Below are positions 51,690-61,910 of a DNA stretch of 64,000 bases, one piece after another. This stretch comes from Vibrio sp. UCD-FRSSP16_30 (GTDB lineage Bacteria; Pseudomonadota; Gammaproteobacteria; Enterobacterales; Vibrionaceae), in assembly GCF_001676025.1 (NCBI RefSeq), contig NZ_LZFW01000079.1, positions 62,001 to 126,000 on the forward strand, given 5' to 3'. Numbering within the stretch: position 1 is the first letter of the stretch; each line of letters begins with the position of its first letter. The translations under genes and the position numbers were made by a program. The notes beneath the pieces were generated by a model that saw nothing but the letters and a program-made list of their open reading frames with translations, made no database searches and was not told the origin of the DNA.

Positions 51690-53942
51690 TTAGTCATTTT
51701 CCTGAACTTCAATCGCGGTAACTCGTTGTAGGCCACGAGGTAACATAGCGCCTCGGCGTCCTCTCTCCCCTCTAAAGTTTTCAAGGTCGGTTGGTTTTAA
51801 GCCTAACTTTCTCTTACCTGCATATAACGTTACCGTTGCATTGGCTGGAATAGCAATAAGCTGAGTGACAAACTCTTCACGACTTTTCGCTTTAGCAGAA
51901 GGAATATTAATGATCTTATTGCCTTTACCTTTGCTTAGCTGAGGCAGATCTTTAATAGCAAAGATCAACATCCGCCCAAGGTTGGTAATCGCAAGAATTT
52001 CATCTCGATCCAGCTCTGATATAGCGCTTGGTGCTAAAATCTCAGCACTTTGAGGCAAATTAACCAGCGCTTTACCATTGCGGTTCTTCGACAGTAAATC
52101 ACTGCCACGACACACAAAACCGTAGCCCGCATCAGAACCAACTAGCCATAGCTGTTCTTCTTCACCCATCAATACCTGACGAATATGCGTACCGGTAGAC
52201 AAGTTCAAGCGTCCGGTGATTGGCTCACCTTGGCTTCTTGCTGAAGGTAGCGAGTGAGATTCAAGTGAATAACTTCGCCCATCAGTACCAAGGAATATCG
52301 CTTGCTGGTTACTCTTACCTTTTGCTGAGGTAAGGAATTTATCGCCAGACTTATAATTTAAGGTTGAGGCATCAACCTCATGTCCCTTGGCATGACGAAT
52401 CCAACCCTTTTCAGATAGGACTACCGTAATCGGTTCATTCGGCAGTAGATCTTTCTCGGTTAACGCTTTTGCTTCCGCACGTATCATCAACGGAGAACGG
52501 CGATCATCACCATACTTTTCAGCATCGGCGATAAGTTCTTTTTTCAGTAGCGTATTTAAACGACGCTCAGAACCTAATAACAACTCTAGTTGCTTACGCT
52601 CTTTTTCTAGCTCTTCTTGCTCACCACGGATCTTAAATTCTTCTAGTTTCGCCAATTGACGTAATTTAGTATCTAAAATCGCATCAGCTTGAATATCTGT
52701 CAGCTCAAATCGCGACATCAATACCGCTTTAGGCTCATCTTCGGTGCGGATTATCTCAATCACTTCATCAAGATTAAGATAAGCGGCCAGTAAACCTTCT
52801 AAGATGTGTAAGCGAGCTAAGATTTTATCTAATCGATATTGCAGGCGACGGCGCACCGTAGTGCGACGAAACTCAATCCACTCGGTAAGTATCTGAACTA
52901 GACCTTTAACTTGTGGGCGATTATCAAGCCCAATCATGTTTAAGTTAACGCGGAAATTTTTCTCGAGATCAGTCGAAGCAAATAGATGGTTCATCAGCTG
53001 ATCGCAATCAATTCTATTTGAGCGTGGCACAATCACAATTCGAGTTGGATTTTCATGGTCAGACTCATCACGCAAATCATCCACCATAGGCAGCTTTTTC
53101 GCGCGCATTTGGTTGGCTATTTGCTCAAGAAGCTTAGAGCCTGAAACTTGATGAGGCAGTGCCGTAATCACAATATCACTGGATTCTTTATGCCAAACCG
53201 CACGAGTTTTGATGCTACCACGACCGGTACGATAGATTTTTTCGATATCGGTTTTAGGCGAAATGATTTCCGCTTCTGTTGGGTAATCTGGTCCTTGAAT
53301 AAATTTCATGACATCCGGCAGTTCAGCCTTTGGATTATCAATTAATTCGATCGTTGCACTCGTCACTTCACGCACGTTATGTGGTGGAATGTCGGTCGCC
53401 ATACCCACAGCGATACCGGTGATACCATTAAGTAAGATGTGCGGTAAACGTGCAGGTAACATCTGTGGCTCTTTCATCGAACCATCAAAGTTAGGCTGCC
53501 ACTCCACTGTACCTTGGCCTAATTCGCCCAGTAAAACTTCAGCGAATTTGGATAATTTAGACTCGGTATAACGCATTGCGGCAAAAGATTTAGGGTCATC
53601 GGGTGCCCCCCAGTTTCCCTGTCCGTCGACTAGCGGATAACGATAAGTAAATGGCTGAGCCATTAGTACCATCGCTTCATAACAGGCTGAATCACCATGT
53701 GGGTGATACTTACCTAATACATCGCCAACCGTACGGGCCGATTTTTTATATTTTGATGATGCTGATAGACCCAGCTCTGACATCGCATAAATAATACGAC
53801 GTTGTACCGGTTTTAAACCATCGCCAATATACGGCAATGCACGGTCCATAATGACGTACATTGAATAGTTTAAATAAGCGTCTTCGGTAAACTTTCGCAG
53901 CGGTAACTGCTCAACGCCGTCGTATGTAATCTCGTTTGACAT
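51690..53942 (-). CDS. parC: DNA topoisomerase IV subunit A
   Basis: ParC is the DNA-cleaving subunit of topoisomerase IV, which decatenates daughter chromosomes. The 750 residues show the winged-helix and tower domains with the catalytic tyrosine in AAMRYTE (about Tyr125), and a C-terminal beta-pinwheel. The quinolone-determining segment reads [12 protein letters not shown], with Ser85 and Glu89 in the wild-type states (the Ser80 and Glu84 equivalents of E. coli). It begins 2 bases after the parE stop, so parE-parC is one operon. Confidence 0.97.
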   Translation of the reverse strand: MSNEITYDGVEQLPLRKFTEDAYLNYSMYVIMDRALPYIGDGLKPVQRRIIYAMSELGLSASSKYKKSARTVGDVLGKYHPHGDSACYEAMVLMAQPFTYRYPLVDGQGNWGAPDDPKSFAAMRYTESKLSKFAEVLLGELGQGTVEWQPNFDGSMKEPQMLPARLPHILLNGITGIAVGMATDIPPHNVREVTSATIELIDNPKAELPDVMKFIQGPDYPTEAEIISPKTDIEKIYRTGRGSIKTRAVWHKESSDIVITALPHQVSGSKLLEQIANQMRAKKLPMVDDLRDESDHENPTRIVIVPRSNRIDCDQLMNHLFASTDLEKNFRVNLNMIGLDNRPQVKGLVQILTEWIEFRRTTVRRRLQYRLDKILARLHILEGLLAAYLNLDEVIEIIRTEDEPKAVLMSRFELTDIQADAILDTKLRQLAKLEEFKIRGEQEELEKERKQLELLLGSERRLNTLLKKELIADAEKYGDDRRSPLMIRAEAKALTEKDLLPNEPITVVLSEKGWIRHAKGHEVDASTLNYKSGDKFLTSAKGKSNQQAIFLGTDGRSYSLESHSLPSARSQGEPITGRLNLSTGTHIRQVLMGEEEQLWLVGSDAGYGFVCRGSDLLSKNRNGKALVNLPQSAEILAPSAISELDRDEILAITNLGRMLIFAIKDLPQLSKGKGNKIINIPSAKAKSREEFVTQLIAIPANATVTLYAGKRKLGLKPTDLENFRGERGRRGAMLPRGLQRVTAIEVQEND

Positions 53943-53944
53943 TC

Positions 53945-55825
53945 TTATACCTCAGCCATGTCGCCGTTACTTTGCAGCCAATGACGGCGGTCATCTGCAC
54001 GCTTTTTACCTAGCAACATATCCATCATTTCCATCGTTTTCTCATCATCATCTATAGTCAACTGAACCAGACGACGAGTATTAGGATCCATTGTTGTTTC
54101 GCGAAGCTGTAATGGGTTCATCTCACCCAGTCCTTTAAATCGCTGAACATTAATTTTGGCTCGTTTGTTACTTAAACGCTCTAATATGCCATTTTTCTCA
54201 CTTTCATCGAGAGCATAGAAAATCTCTTTACCACAGTCGATTCTAAATAACGGCGGCATGGCAACATACACATGCCCTGCACGCACCAAAGCACCAAAGT
54301 GACGAGTGAATAAAGCACACAATAGTGTGGCAATATGCAGACCATCAGAATCCGCATCCGCTAGAATACACACCTTGCCATAACGTAAGCCGTCTAAGTT
54401 TTCAGTGTCGGGATCAATCCCCAAAGCAACGGATATATTATGAACTTCTTGTGACGCAAGCACTTGATCTGCGCTCACTTCCCAAGTATTTAAGATTTTA
54501 CCACGCAAAGGCATGATAGCCTGAAACTCACGATCGCGAGCTTGCTTTGCAGAGCCTCCCGCGGAATCCCCTTCCACTAAGAACAACTCTGTTCGAGCTA
54601 AATCTTGAACAGAACAATCCGTCAGCTTACCTGGGAGCGTAGGGCCTGATGCTACCTTTTTACGTACTACTTTTTTACTCGCTCGCATGCGGCGATGTGC
54701 GTTAGCAATACAAGCTTCTGCTAGTTGCTCGGCAATATGAGGTTTTTCATTGAGCCATAAACTAAAGGCATCTTTAACCACACCAGACACAAATGCAGCA
54801 CATTGACGTGAGGACAAACGCTCTTTCGTTTGCCCTGCAAATTGAGGGTCTTGTATTTTAATCGATAAGACATAGGAACAACGCTCAAAAACGTCATCTC
54901 CAGTAATTTTGACCCCACGAGGTAATAAATTACGGAACTCACAAAACTCACGCATAGCATCAAGTAGACCTTGGCGAAGGCCATTAACATGCGTACCGCC
55001 TTGTGATGTTGGGATTAAATTCACGTAGCTTTCGGTGATCAGTTCACCACCTTCAGGTTGCCAAACAATGGCCCAGTCAGCAGCTTCAACTTCGGTGGTA
55101 AATTCACCTGTAAAAGGAATTTCAGGTAATAATGTATACCCTTTCACACCTTCGATTAGGTAGTCTTTAAGGCCACTTTCGTAATACCACTTATGTTCTT
55201 TTCCGTTTACCTTGTCGCTAAATATAATCTCAAGGCCTGGGCACAATACGGCTTTAGCTCTAAGATTATTAACCAATCTTGATACCGAAAAGTTACCAGA
55301 ATCAAAGTATTTACTATCAGGCCAGAAATGAACGCTGGTACCACTATTACGTTTGCCACAAGTGCCAACGACTGATAGATCTTCTACCTTATCGCCATGC
55401 TCAAAAGCAATTTGATAAACCTCACCATTACGACGAACATTCACTTCGACACGTTTTGATAGTGCGTTTACAACTGAAATACCAACCCCGTGCAAACCGC
55501 CCGAAAATTGGTAGTTTTTATTCGAGAACTTACCACCAGCATGCAGCTTACATAAAATAAGCTCGACACCAGAGATACCTTCTTCCGGATGGATATCAAC
55601 AGGCATACCTCGCCCGTCATCAATCACTTCTAATGACTGATCGGCATGAAGAATGACTTGTATCTTGGATGCGTGCCCAGCTAATGCTTCATCAACACTG
55701 TTATCGATGACTTCTTGCCCAAGGTGATTGGGGCGGACAGTGTCGGTATACATACCAGGGCGGCGGCGGACTGGCTCTAGACCATTTAAGACTTCTATCG
55801 CCCCAGCGTTATATTGTTCAGTCAT
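53945..55825 (-). CDS. parE: DNA topoisomerase IV subunit B
   Basis: ParE is the ATPase subunit of topoisomerase IV. The 626 residues show the GHKL ATP site ([12 protein letters not shown] near residue 40, [26 protein letters not shown] near residue 108), the QTKERLSSR segment near residue 330 and the TOPRIM domain with [20 protein letters not shown] near residue 413 and DADSDGLHI near residue 492. It heads parE-parC. The ribosome-binding site is poor, and the 341-bp upstream gap holds a candidate promoter overlapped by a palindrome. Confidence 0.97.
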   Translation of the reverse strand: MTEQYNAGAIEVLNGLEPVRRRPGMYTDTVRPNHLGQEVIDNSVDEALAGHASKIQVILHADQSLEVIDDGRGMPVDIHPEEGISGVELILCKLHAGGKFSNKNYQFSGGLHGVGISVVNALSKRVEVNVRRNGEVYQIAFEHGDKVEDLSVVGTCGKRNSGTSVHFWPDSKYFDSGNFSVSRLVNNLRAKAVLCPGLEIIFSDKVNGKEHKWYYESGLKDYLIEGVKGYTLLPEIPFTGEFTTEVEAADWAIVWQPEGGELITESYVNLIPTSQGGTHVNGLRQGLLDAMREFCEFRNLLPRGVKITGDDVFERCSYVLSIKIQDPQFAGQTKERLSSRQCAAFVSGVVKDAFSLWLNEKPHIAEQLAEACIANAHRRMRASKKVVRKKVASGPTLPGKLTDCSVQDLARTELFLVEGDSAGGSAKQARDREFQAIMPLRGKILNTWEVSADQVLASQEVHNISVALGIDPDTENLDGLRYGKVCILADADSDGLHIATLLCALFTRHFGALVRAGHVYVAMPPLFRIDCGKEIFYALDESEKNGILERLSNKRAKINVQRFKGLGEMNPLQLRETTMDPNTRRLVQLTIDDDEKTMEMMDMLLGKKRADDRRHWLQSNGDMAEV

Positions 55826-56166
55826 AATTTGAAAATTTACTCTTGGCGTTGTTAAACATCGCTTTTCATCATTGATGAAAACAGCAATCGACTACTTAAT
55901 GGGAGTGTTACTGTCTATCAATTTGGAAAATAGGCATCTGATATAGATACAAAACTGATAAACAATAATTAGTTATTAAACAGGTATGGTAAATAGCTGA
56001 ACTTTAGCTCACTAATTAATCTTCCATAACCTCAATACAACTAGACTACCTTACATAGTCTGGCGCTGTGGCGGTTATGTCAAGTTTGCGCCCGTTTCCT
56101 GATTAAAAAGCATGATGATTGTGCGCTTATTAGACGAAGATAGTAAATTGTAGCTTAAGGTTTAAC
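55826..56166. other. Intergenic region upstream of parE
   Basis: No gene is visible in these 341 bases. They contain the candidate parE promoter and palindrome near 56043-56083; the 220-base stretch between that and parE is AT-rich and shows no clear structure. No terminator for the yqiA unit is obvious, so read-through into parE is possible. Confidence 0.5.
56043..56083 (-). promoter_or_regulatory. Candidate parE promoter with overlapping palindrome
   Basis: On the minus strand a perfect TTGACA (56078-56083) is followed after 17 bases by GACTAT (56055-56060, weak). AGACTA-N7-TAGTCT (56043-56061) overlaps the -10 and predicted start, an operator-like placement. Confidence 0.35.
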
Positions 56167-56760
56167 CTAGAGTTGAAGAAACTCTACTATTGCACTTGAG
56201 TAGCGCTCAAACCCAATAAAACTATGATCACCGCCCTCTTCAACCGTCTGTTTGCACCCTTGGTACTTGTCGATTGCTTGACGATAATCTAATACCTCAT
56301 CACCTTTTTGCTGCAGCAGCCAAAAATCTGAGACATTGCTTATCAAAGGTACATAAATCGCTTTAAGTTGCTCAACATGCACTTGCTCTAAAAGATACTG
56401 TTCTTTGCTGTATGGATTGAATTGAGGTCCTAGGTAGTCTTGCAGTAACTCGAAAGGTTTAACCGCAGGATTAATCAAAGCCGCTTTGAAACCGTACTTT
56501 TGATTTAGCCATGTTGATAAATATCCGCCCATAGAGCTTCCAACTAAAGCCACTTCATACTCAGTAACCCATTCATCACACAGCTCTTGTAGACGTTTGA
56601 TACAGGCATCAGGATAGACTGGCAGTGCCGGCGCAACAAAACGAATATCAGGTCTATATTGAGTACAAAATTGACGCATCACTTGCGCTTTATGTGATTG
56701 CGGTGAACTGTTAAATCCATGCAAATAAAGAAGCATTGAAGGCTTACGGCTAACCGTCAT
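56167..56760 (-). CDS. yqiA: YqiA-family esterase
   Basis: YqiA is a small alpha/beta-hydrolase with esterase activity in E. coli and unknown physiological substrate. The 197 residues open with MLLYLHGFNSSPQSHKA (oxyanion region), carry the nucleophile elbow VGSSMGGYLS near residue 75, and end with the His of GGDHSFIGF near residue 178. Order nudF-yqiB-cpdA-yqiA-parE is conserved with E. coli. It starts 2 bases after the cpdA stop. Confidence 0.93.
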   Translation of the reverse strand: MTVSRKPSMLLYLHGFNSSPQSHKAQVMRQFCTQYRPDIRFVAPALPVYPDACIKRLQELCDEWVTEYEVALVGSSMGGYLSTWLNQKYGFKAALINPAVKPFELLQDYLGPQFNPYSKEQYLLEQVHVEQLKAIYVPLISNVSDFWLLQQKGDEVLDYRQAIDKYQGCKQTVEEGGDHSFIGFERYSSAIVEFLQL

Positions 56761-56762
56761 TT

Positions 56763-57596
56763 TTAATAGCCTTGAGCATCAAAGTCGGGAACAAAACATC
56801 CTTCGGCAAGACGATAAAGTGTCGATGATAAATGACCATCTTTATGTAACTGTAAATAGCGCCAACCTGGGGGCAGAGTATCTAAGGCAAACTCATCGGT
56901 ATTGGCTTTAAATTGAATGCAGGTTGAGGGCGTAGCAATAACCTGCACCCCATTATGTTCTTTTGCAAAATCTTGGTGAACATGCCCACCCAATACTGCT
57001 CGTACATTTTGATGTCGATCGAGCACTTCCCATAGCTGATGCGCTTTTTGTAATTTATGTTGATCAAGCCAAGCACTACCAATAGGTAATGAATTATGGT
57101 GCAACATGACTAAAGTGTGGCGTTCTGGATATTGGTTCAGCTTTTGCTCAAGCAATTGCAATTGTTGTTGTTCAAGGTAGCCATGAGGTAAACCTTCTAC
57201 CTGACTATCAAGCATTATCAACTGCCAGTAATCACCGGCCAGCACATGCCCAACCTCATGGATCTGCTCAGAAGGTAATACGCTGCTCATAGTTGATTTT
57301 TGATCGTGATTACCCGGCAACCAATAGCAAGGTTTAATTAACCTTTCGATTCCATCAGCAAAGCGAGCGTACGAGGCGGTTGTGTGATCTTGTGATATAT
57401 CACCCGTTGCGACAATCGCATCAAAAGATAAGTCTTTCATCACAATATCCTCGACCACAGCTTGAAAGCTCAGTCCAGTATTCACACTTAGCAGGCACCT
57501 TTCACCGTCACCAAATAAGTGCGTATCTGTAATCTGTATCAATTGGACAGTATCTTCTGTCACAACTATTTGAGGTTCCACAATCTGTCTTTCCAA
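56763..57596 (-). CDS. cpdA: 3',5'-cyclic AMP phosphodiesterase CpdA
   Basis: CpdA hydrolyses cAMP to AMP and so tunes CRP-dependent expression. The 277-residue calcineurin-like phosphoesterase carries all metal-binding blocks: QITDTHLFGD near residue 22, ATGDISQDH near residue 63, LPGNHDQK near residue 93, LHHNSLPIG near residue 165 and GGHVHQD near residue 203. It lies between yqiB and yqiA in a same-strand operon with 2- to 19-base gaps. Confidence 0.95.
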   Translation of the reverse strand: MERQIVEPQIVVTEDTVQLIQITDTHLFGDGERCLLSVNTGLSFQAVVEDIVMKDLSFDAIVATGDISQDHTTASYARFADGIERLIKPCYWLPGNHDQKSTMSSVLPSEQIHEVGHVLAGDYWQLIMLDSQVEGLPHGYLEQQQLQLLEQKLNQYPERHTLVMLHHNSLPIGSAWLDQHKLQKAHQLWEVLDRHQNVRAVLGGHVHQDFAKEHNGVQVIATPSTCIQFKANTDEFALDTLPPGWRYLQLHKDGHLSSTLYRLAEGCFVPDFDAQGY

Positions 57597-57615
57597 TATT
57601 ATTTATAGGCCGAAT

Positions 57616-58056
57616 TCACAATAAGGGCTCTCTGCTTATCCCTTGTTTTAAACAAAAGGTCAGCCAATCACCGAGAAACTGATTGAGCTGGTGTTTTTCA
57701 TCCTTCTGCATCATTTTTTTATTTGGATAATCATAACGTGCATGAATTACTCTTATTTTTTCACTTGCACACACTTCTGCAACCCTTGCATCGTGATATA
57801 GGCGTACCGTCATATGTGGAAGTGGAAAAATGGGACATTGATCACACTGATAGATATCGACGACAGTAGTGTAGCGCGTGATTTCGATAATATTAATCTG
57901 ATAAACCATGCTTTGAACTTGATAAGTTCGACTATCTCCCACCTCCGCTTGATGCGGTAACAAAGCATTTAATTTGGCATAATTGGTTTCGTATAGGCGC
58001 ATGAGTCCTACGAAATCAACATGATAAATTGAATCTACTTGCTTTGAGTTAACCAT
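57616..58056 (-). CDS. yqiB: DUF1249 family protein YqiB
   Basis: This is a DUF1249 protein matching E. coli YqiB; function unknown. Over 146 residues the recognisable blocks are MRLYETNYAKLNALLP, ITRYTTVVDI, MTVRLYHDARVAEVC and ARYDYPNKKMMQKDEKHQ. The start at 58056 is supported by GAGAG 4 bases upstream and overlaps the nudF end by 22 bp, a long coupled overlap. The N-terminus is about 6 residues longer than in E. coli. Confidence 0.9.
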   Translation of the reverse strand: MVNSKQVDSIYHVDFVGLMRLYETNYAKLNALLPHQAEVGDSRTYQVQSMVYQINIIEITRYTTVVDIYQCDQCPIFPLPHMTVRLYHDARVAEVCASEKIRVIHARYDYPNKKMMQKDEKHQLNQFLGDWLTFCLKQGISREPLL

Positions 58057-58682
58057 TGTTCTCTCAATTGTTGATGATTAAGCATTAGCCATTGAATGGT
58101 AATAATTGATGCTGCGTTCTCGATTGTACCATTTTTCACTAATTCATAAGCGACTTCTCGGCTTAACACATGCACGCGAATATCTTCCCCTTCTGATTGC
58201 AAGCCAAAAACACCACCACTAACACTTGGCGCTTCAACTTGACCCACAAATAATTCTAAACGTTCAGAGCAACCACCGGCAGACGGATAATAACCACTGA
58301 TGTGTTGAATGCGCTTTACCTGTAAGCCTGCTTCTTCTATTGTCTCTCGTCTTGCCACATCTTCAGGTTTTTCACCTTCTTTATCTAACATCCCTGCGAC
58401 AATCTCCAATTGCCAAGGACGTGGCTCATGCAATGTACCTACTCGTATTTGTTCTACCATGATCAATTGATCACTAATAGGATCATAAGGTAACAATCCA
58501 ACCGCATGCCCACGCTCAAACAACTCTCGACTAATGCTTTCACTCCATCCACCAGCAAATAATCGGTGACGAAACTTCACTTCAACCACACTAAAAAAAC
58601 CATTAAAAACAGTTTTAGTGTCTATGATTTCCACATCATTACTGTCAAATGTGGGATAAGCTCTAGAATTAGAGTTAGGCAT
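58035..58682 (-). CDS. nudF: ADP-ribose pyrophosphatase
   Basis: NudF is a Nudix hydrolase that splits ADP-ribose to AMP and ribose-5-phosphate. The 215 residues contain the Nudix box beginning AGMLDKEGEKPEDVARRE and continuing TIEEAGL (about residues 96-119), preceded by the ADPRase VEQIRVGTLHEPRPWQLEIV segment. It heads the nudF-yqiB-cpdA-yqiA unit and is divergent from tolC; a perfect 19-bp inverted repeat lies 28 bases before its start. Confidence 0.95.
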   Translation of the reverse strand: MPNSNSRAYPTFDSNDVEIIDTKTVFNGFFSVVEVKFRHRLFAGGWSESISRELFERGHAVGLLPYDPISDQLIMVEQIRVGTLHEPRPWQLEIVAGMLDKEGEKPEDVARRETIEEAGLQVKRIQHISGYYPSAGGCSERLELFVGQVEAPSVSGGVFGLQSEGEDIRVHVLSREVAYELVKNGTIENAASIITIQWLMLNHQQLREQWLTQSK

Positions 58683-58709
58683 AGGTACTCTCTGTAAATA
58701 AGTGACGTG

Positions 58710-58752
58710 GCAAACTATAGATAAGTGTAAGCAACACTTATCTATAGTTTGC
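58710..58752. repeat. Perfect 19-bp inverted repeat between nudF and tolC
   Basis: The arm GCAAACTATAGATAAGTGT (58710-58728) is repeated as its exact complement at 58734-58752, with AAGCA between. There is no T-run on either strand, so this is not an ordinary terminator. It is 28 bases from the nudF start and 194 bases from the tolC start. Confidence 0.95.
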
Positions 58753-58896
58753 TCCCTGTAAAGCCAGAATAATATTGCCTTATAATCTAGGCAGATAAAA
58801 ATTTAAAACTAAACCGCCTTAACAATAGAGTTTTTGCTGATTTTTGAGTACTCTATGTAAAGCTGTGTAAAATCGGTTCAAATTCAATTAAATACC

Positions 58897-58902
58897 TATA
58901 AT
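58897..58902 (+). promoter_or_regulatory. Possible tolC -10 element
   Basis: A perfect TATAAT lies 44 bases before the tolC ATG. The -35 side is poor, suggesting an activator-dependent promoter or a chance match. Confidence 0.3.
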
Positions 58903-58946
58903 CTAGTTATTGAGTCTCAATTTAAGTAGCAGGAAGAGTTACGACA

Positions 58947-60275
58947 ATGAAAAAAGCGCTGTCCATTTTTATTTCAGCTTCCCTGTGTGGTCTGTCTTTA
59001 TCAGCCGCAGCAGAAAACTTAGCGGATGTTTATAATCAAGCGAAAAATAGTGACCCTCAACTATTACGCTCAGCTGCTCAACGTGACGCAGCCTTTGAAT
59101 CTATCAGTTCATCACGTAGTACCCTGCTACCTCAAATCAATCTTACTGCAGGCTACAATTACGGTGAAGGTTACCAACCAAATTCGGCAAAAACTGATGC
59201 CTTTACCGCTGGTATCGGGTTAAGCCAAGAGCTTTATCAACGCTCAAGCTGGATAACGCTAGAAACAACAGAGAAAAAAGCCCGTCAAGCCGATTCAGCA
59301 TACGCGGCAAAACAGCAAGATCTGATTTTGCGTGTTGCTACTGCTTATTTTGAAGTATTGCGAGCTCAAGATACTCTAGAGTTTGTTCAAGCAGAAAAAA
59401 GCGCTGTTGAGCGTCAACTTGATCAAGAAAAACAACGTTTTGATGTTGGCCTTTCTGCAATCACTAACGTTCATGAAGCTCAAGCTGAGTACGATAGCGT
59501 ATTAGCAGAAGAAGTTACGGCGCAAAATGCGCTCGTTAATAGCTACGAGTCATTACGTGAAATCACAGGTACCGGACATCAAAATTTAGATTCACTGAAT
59601 ATTGATCGCTTCTCTGCCGCTAAAAGCGAAAAATCAACCGATGCTCTTGTCGCGCAAGCTCAAGAAGAGAACTTAAGCTTACTTGCTGCTCGTATTAACC
59701 AAGATATTGCACGTGATAATATTCGCCTAGCAAGCTCTGGTCACTTGCCTTCTTTAACCTTTGATGCTGATGCTGGATATGGCAACGGTACTATTGGTGG
59801 TGGCGATGTCGATGGCACTAAATACAACTTAGGTATCAACCTTGTCGTACCTCTTTACACTGGTGGCAATACCACTTCTCAGGTTAAACAAGCTGAATAC
59901 AACTATGTCGCAGTGAGTGAAGATCTGGAAGCGTCTTATCGCTCTGTTGTTAAAACAGTGCGCGCATCAAACAACAACATTGATGCTACGATTGGCTCTA
60001 TTCGTGCCTTTGAACAATCTCTTGTTTCAGCTGAATCAGCTCTAGCAGCGGTTGAAACAGGCTATGAAGTTGGCTCACGTACCGTTGTTGATGTATTAGA
60101 TTTTACTCGTCGTGTATTTGAAGCAAAACGTAACCTATCTGATGCTCGTTACAATTATGTTCTTAGCGTTCTTCAACTAAAAGAAGCGGTAGGGACACTT
60201 AGCGAACAAGATGTATTAGACATTAATGATGGTCTACAAGTTAAAGCCATAGATAGCAAAGCTAAAGCATCTTAA
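58947..60275 (+). CDS. tolC: Outer-membrane efflux channel TolC
   Basis: TolC is the outer-membrane channel-tunnel shared by RND and other efflux pumps and type I secretion systems. The 442 residues have a signal peptide cleaved near Ala22 (LSLSAAA-ENL), then two structural repeats of the OEP family: the first opens NLADVYNQAKNSDPQLLRSA and the second LVAQAQEENLSLLAARINQD near residue 230. The family's GTGHQNL and GYEVGSRTVVDVLDF segments are present. The ribosome-binding site is AGGAAGAG. The gene is monocistronic, with a terminator after it, and divergent from nudF as in E. coli. Confidence 0.96.
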   Translation: MKKALSIFISASLCGLSLSAAAENLADVYNQAKNSDPQLLRSAAQRDAAFESISSSRSTLLPQINLTAGYNYGEGYQPNSAKTDAFTAGIGLSQELYQRSSWITLETTEKKARQADSAYAAKQQDLILRVATAYFEVLRAQDTLEFVQAEKSAVERQLDQEKQRFDVGLSAITNVHEAQAEYDSVLAEEVTAQNALVNSYESLREITGTGHQNLDSLNIDRFSAAKSEKSTDALVAQAQEENLSLLAARINQDIARDNIRLASSGHLPSLTFDADAGYGNGTIGGGDVDGTKYNLGINLVVPLYTGGNTTSQVKQAEYNYVAVSEDLEASYRSVVKTVRASNNNIDATIGSIRAFEQSLVSAESALAAVETGYEVGSRTVVDVLDFTRRVFEAKRNLSDARYNYVLSVLQLKEAVGTLSEQDVLDINDGLQVKAIDSKAKAS

Positions 60276-60313
60276 TTACTGCTTTAATCGCAATAATGTG
60301 ATTATCAAATAAT

Positions 60314-60344
60314 AAAAAAGCTGATCATAATGATCAGCTTTTTT
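60314..60344. terminator. Bidirectional terminator between tolC and hldE
   Basis: A perfect 14-bp stem, AAAAAAGCTGATCA (60314-60327) with TGATCAGCTTTTTT (60331-60344) around TAA, has A and T runs on both ends and serves both converging genes. Confidence 0.92.
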
Positions 60345-60385
60345 GTTTTAAGCGAAATGGAATAAAGAGAAGCCAGTGATTAGGA

Positions 60386-61816
60386 TTACTCTTTTCCGCC
60401 CTTAATCGCTTCAATAATTTCAGTAGTAGAGCAGCCATTTTCAAAGTTAAGCACTTCTACACGTCCACCAGCGTCAATCACCTCTTTGCCTCCGGCAATA
60501 TCTTCTGGCTTATAATCGCCACCTTTGACTAATAAATCAGGCAGAACCTCAGAAATAAGTCGCTGCGGTGTATCTTCGGTAAACGGCACAACCCAATCTA
60601 CAGCGCCTAATCCCGCTAAGACTGCCATACGGCGATCTGTTGGGTTAACCGGTCTTGCAGGTCCTTTTAAGCGTTTAACTGAATCATCAGTATTCACCGC
60701 TACAATTAAGCGATCGCCAAGCCCTGCTGCGTGGTTTAGATAAGAGACATGCCCGGCATGTAAAATATCAAAACAACCATTTGTCATGACAACACGCTCG
60801 CCCTTAGCTTGCATTTTTTTCACAGCAGCAATTAGAGCTTGCTCACCAATCACACCAAAGTCAGTATCTTGAGAACCATGTATTGCTTCAGCCAATTCAA
60901 TGGTAGATAAGGTCGATGTACCTAGTTTACCTACGACAACGCCTGCTGCTGCATTAGCCAGTGCACAAGCTTCATCAAGTGGCTTACCTGCTGCTACAGA
61001 CGCGGCTAATACTGAAATCACTGTATCGCCCGCACCGGTCACATCATAAACTTCTTGAGCTTGAGTCGGTAAATGGAATGGTTCTAGGCCTCGGCGCAGT
61101 AATGTCATGCCATGCTCACTGCGAGTCACTAATAACGCTTCAAAATCAAATTGTTCGATCAGTTGTAGCCCTTTTTCTGCTAACTGCTGATCATCTTTAA
61201 TTGGTCCAACTACACATTCGAACTCTGACATATTGGGCGTAAGTAACGTTGCACCTCGGTAGCGTTCAAAGTCAGCCCCCTTAGGATCAACAAAAACAGG
61301 CACTCCTGCACTTTTCGCTTTTTCGATCATTGCCTTAGAGTGCTCTAAAGCGCCCTTAGCATAATCTGACAAAATGATAGCTTTGCTGTTTTGAATAGAC
61401 TGTTCTAATCGAGATAGCACTTTCTTTGAGTCTATATTTTCAAATTTATCTTCAAAATCAAGACGAATCAGTTGTTGGCCTCGACTCATGACACGCAACT
61501 TAGTAATTGTTGGGTAATCAGGTAGAGCAATAAAGTCACACTGAACATTGAGTGCACTCAGTTTTTCTGTCAATACGCGCGCCGGTTCATCGGTTCCGGT
61601 CAAACCAATCAAATGAGAGGCCCCGCCCAGTGAGGCAATATTCATCGCAACGTTCGCAGCACCGCCTGGACGCTCTTCGTTATTTTCAACCTTCACGACA
61701 GGTACAGGAGCCTCTGGTGAGATTCGTCCTGTTGGACCGTACCAATAGCGATCAAGCATCACGTCTCCGATAATAAGAACATCGGCTTGGCTATAGTCAG
61801 GCAAGACTGGTTTCAT
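60386..61816 (-). CDS. hldE: Bifunctional heptose 7-phosphate kinase / heptose 1-phosphate adenylyltransferase
   Basis: HldE carries two steps toward ADP-L-glycero-beta-D-manno-heptose for the LPS inner core. The N-terminal ribokinase-like domain (about 1-320) shows [37 protein letters not shown] near residue 52 and the catalytic [15 protein letters not shown] near residue 260. The C-terminal nucleotidyltransferase (about 343-476) has [20 protein letters not shown] with the HxGH signature. The fused form, 476 residues, is the gamma-proteobacterial one. It lies downstream of glnE on the same strand, as in E. coli. Confidence 0.97.
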   Translation of the reverse strand: MKPVLPDYSQADVLIIGDVMLDRYWYGPTGRISPEAPVPVVKVENNEERPGGAANVAMNIASLGGASHLIGLTGTDEPARVLTEKLSALNVQCDFIALPDYPTITKLRVMSRGQQLIRLDFEDKFENIDSKKVLSRLEQSIQNSKAIILSDYAKGALEHSKAMIEKAKSAGVPVFVDPKGADFERYRGATLLTPNMSEFECVVGPIKDDQQLAEKGLQLIEQFDFEALLVTRSEHGMTLLRRGLEPFHLPTQAQEVYDVTGAGDTVISVLAASVAAGKPLDEACALANAAAGVVVGKLGTSTLSTIELAEAIHGSQDTDFGVIGEQALIAAVKKMQAKGERVVMTNGCFDILHAGHVSYLNHAAGLGDRLIVAVNTDDSVKRLKGPARPVNPTDRRMAVLAGLGAVDWVVPFTEDTPQRLISEVLPDLLVKGGDYKPEDIAGGKEVIDAGGRVEVLNFENGCSTTEIIEAIKGGKE

Positions 61817-61910
61817 AACGACTCCACATAATAATTTTTGATAACAATTTCTGGTAATAATTCTAGCATAGCTAAGGATACATCAAAGTATGGCTAAGCA
61901 TTTGAGCAAT

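Noticed and set aside
53700..53942. Possible quinolone-resistance change in parC
   Set aside because: Ser85 and Glu89 are the wild-type residues.
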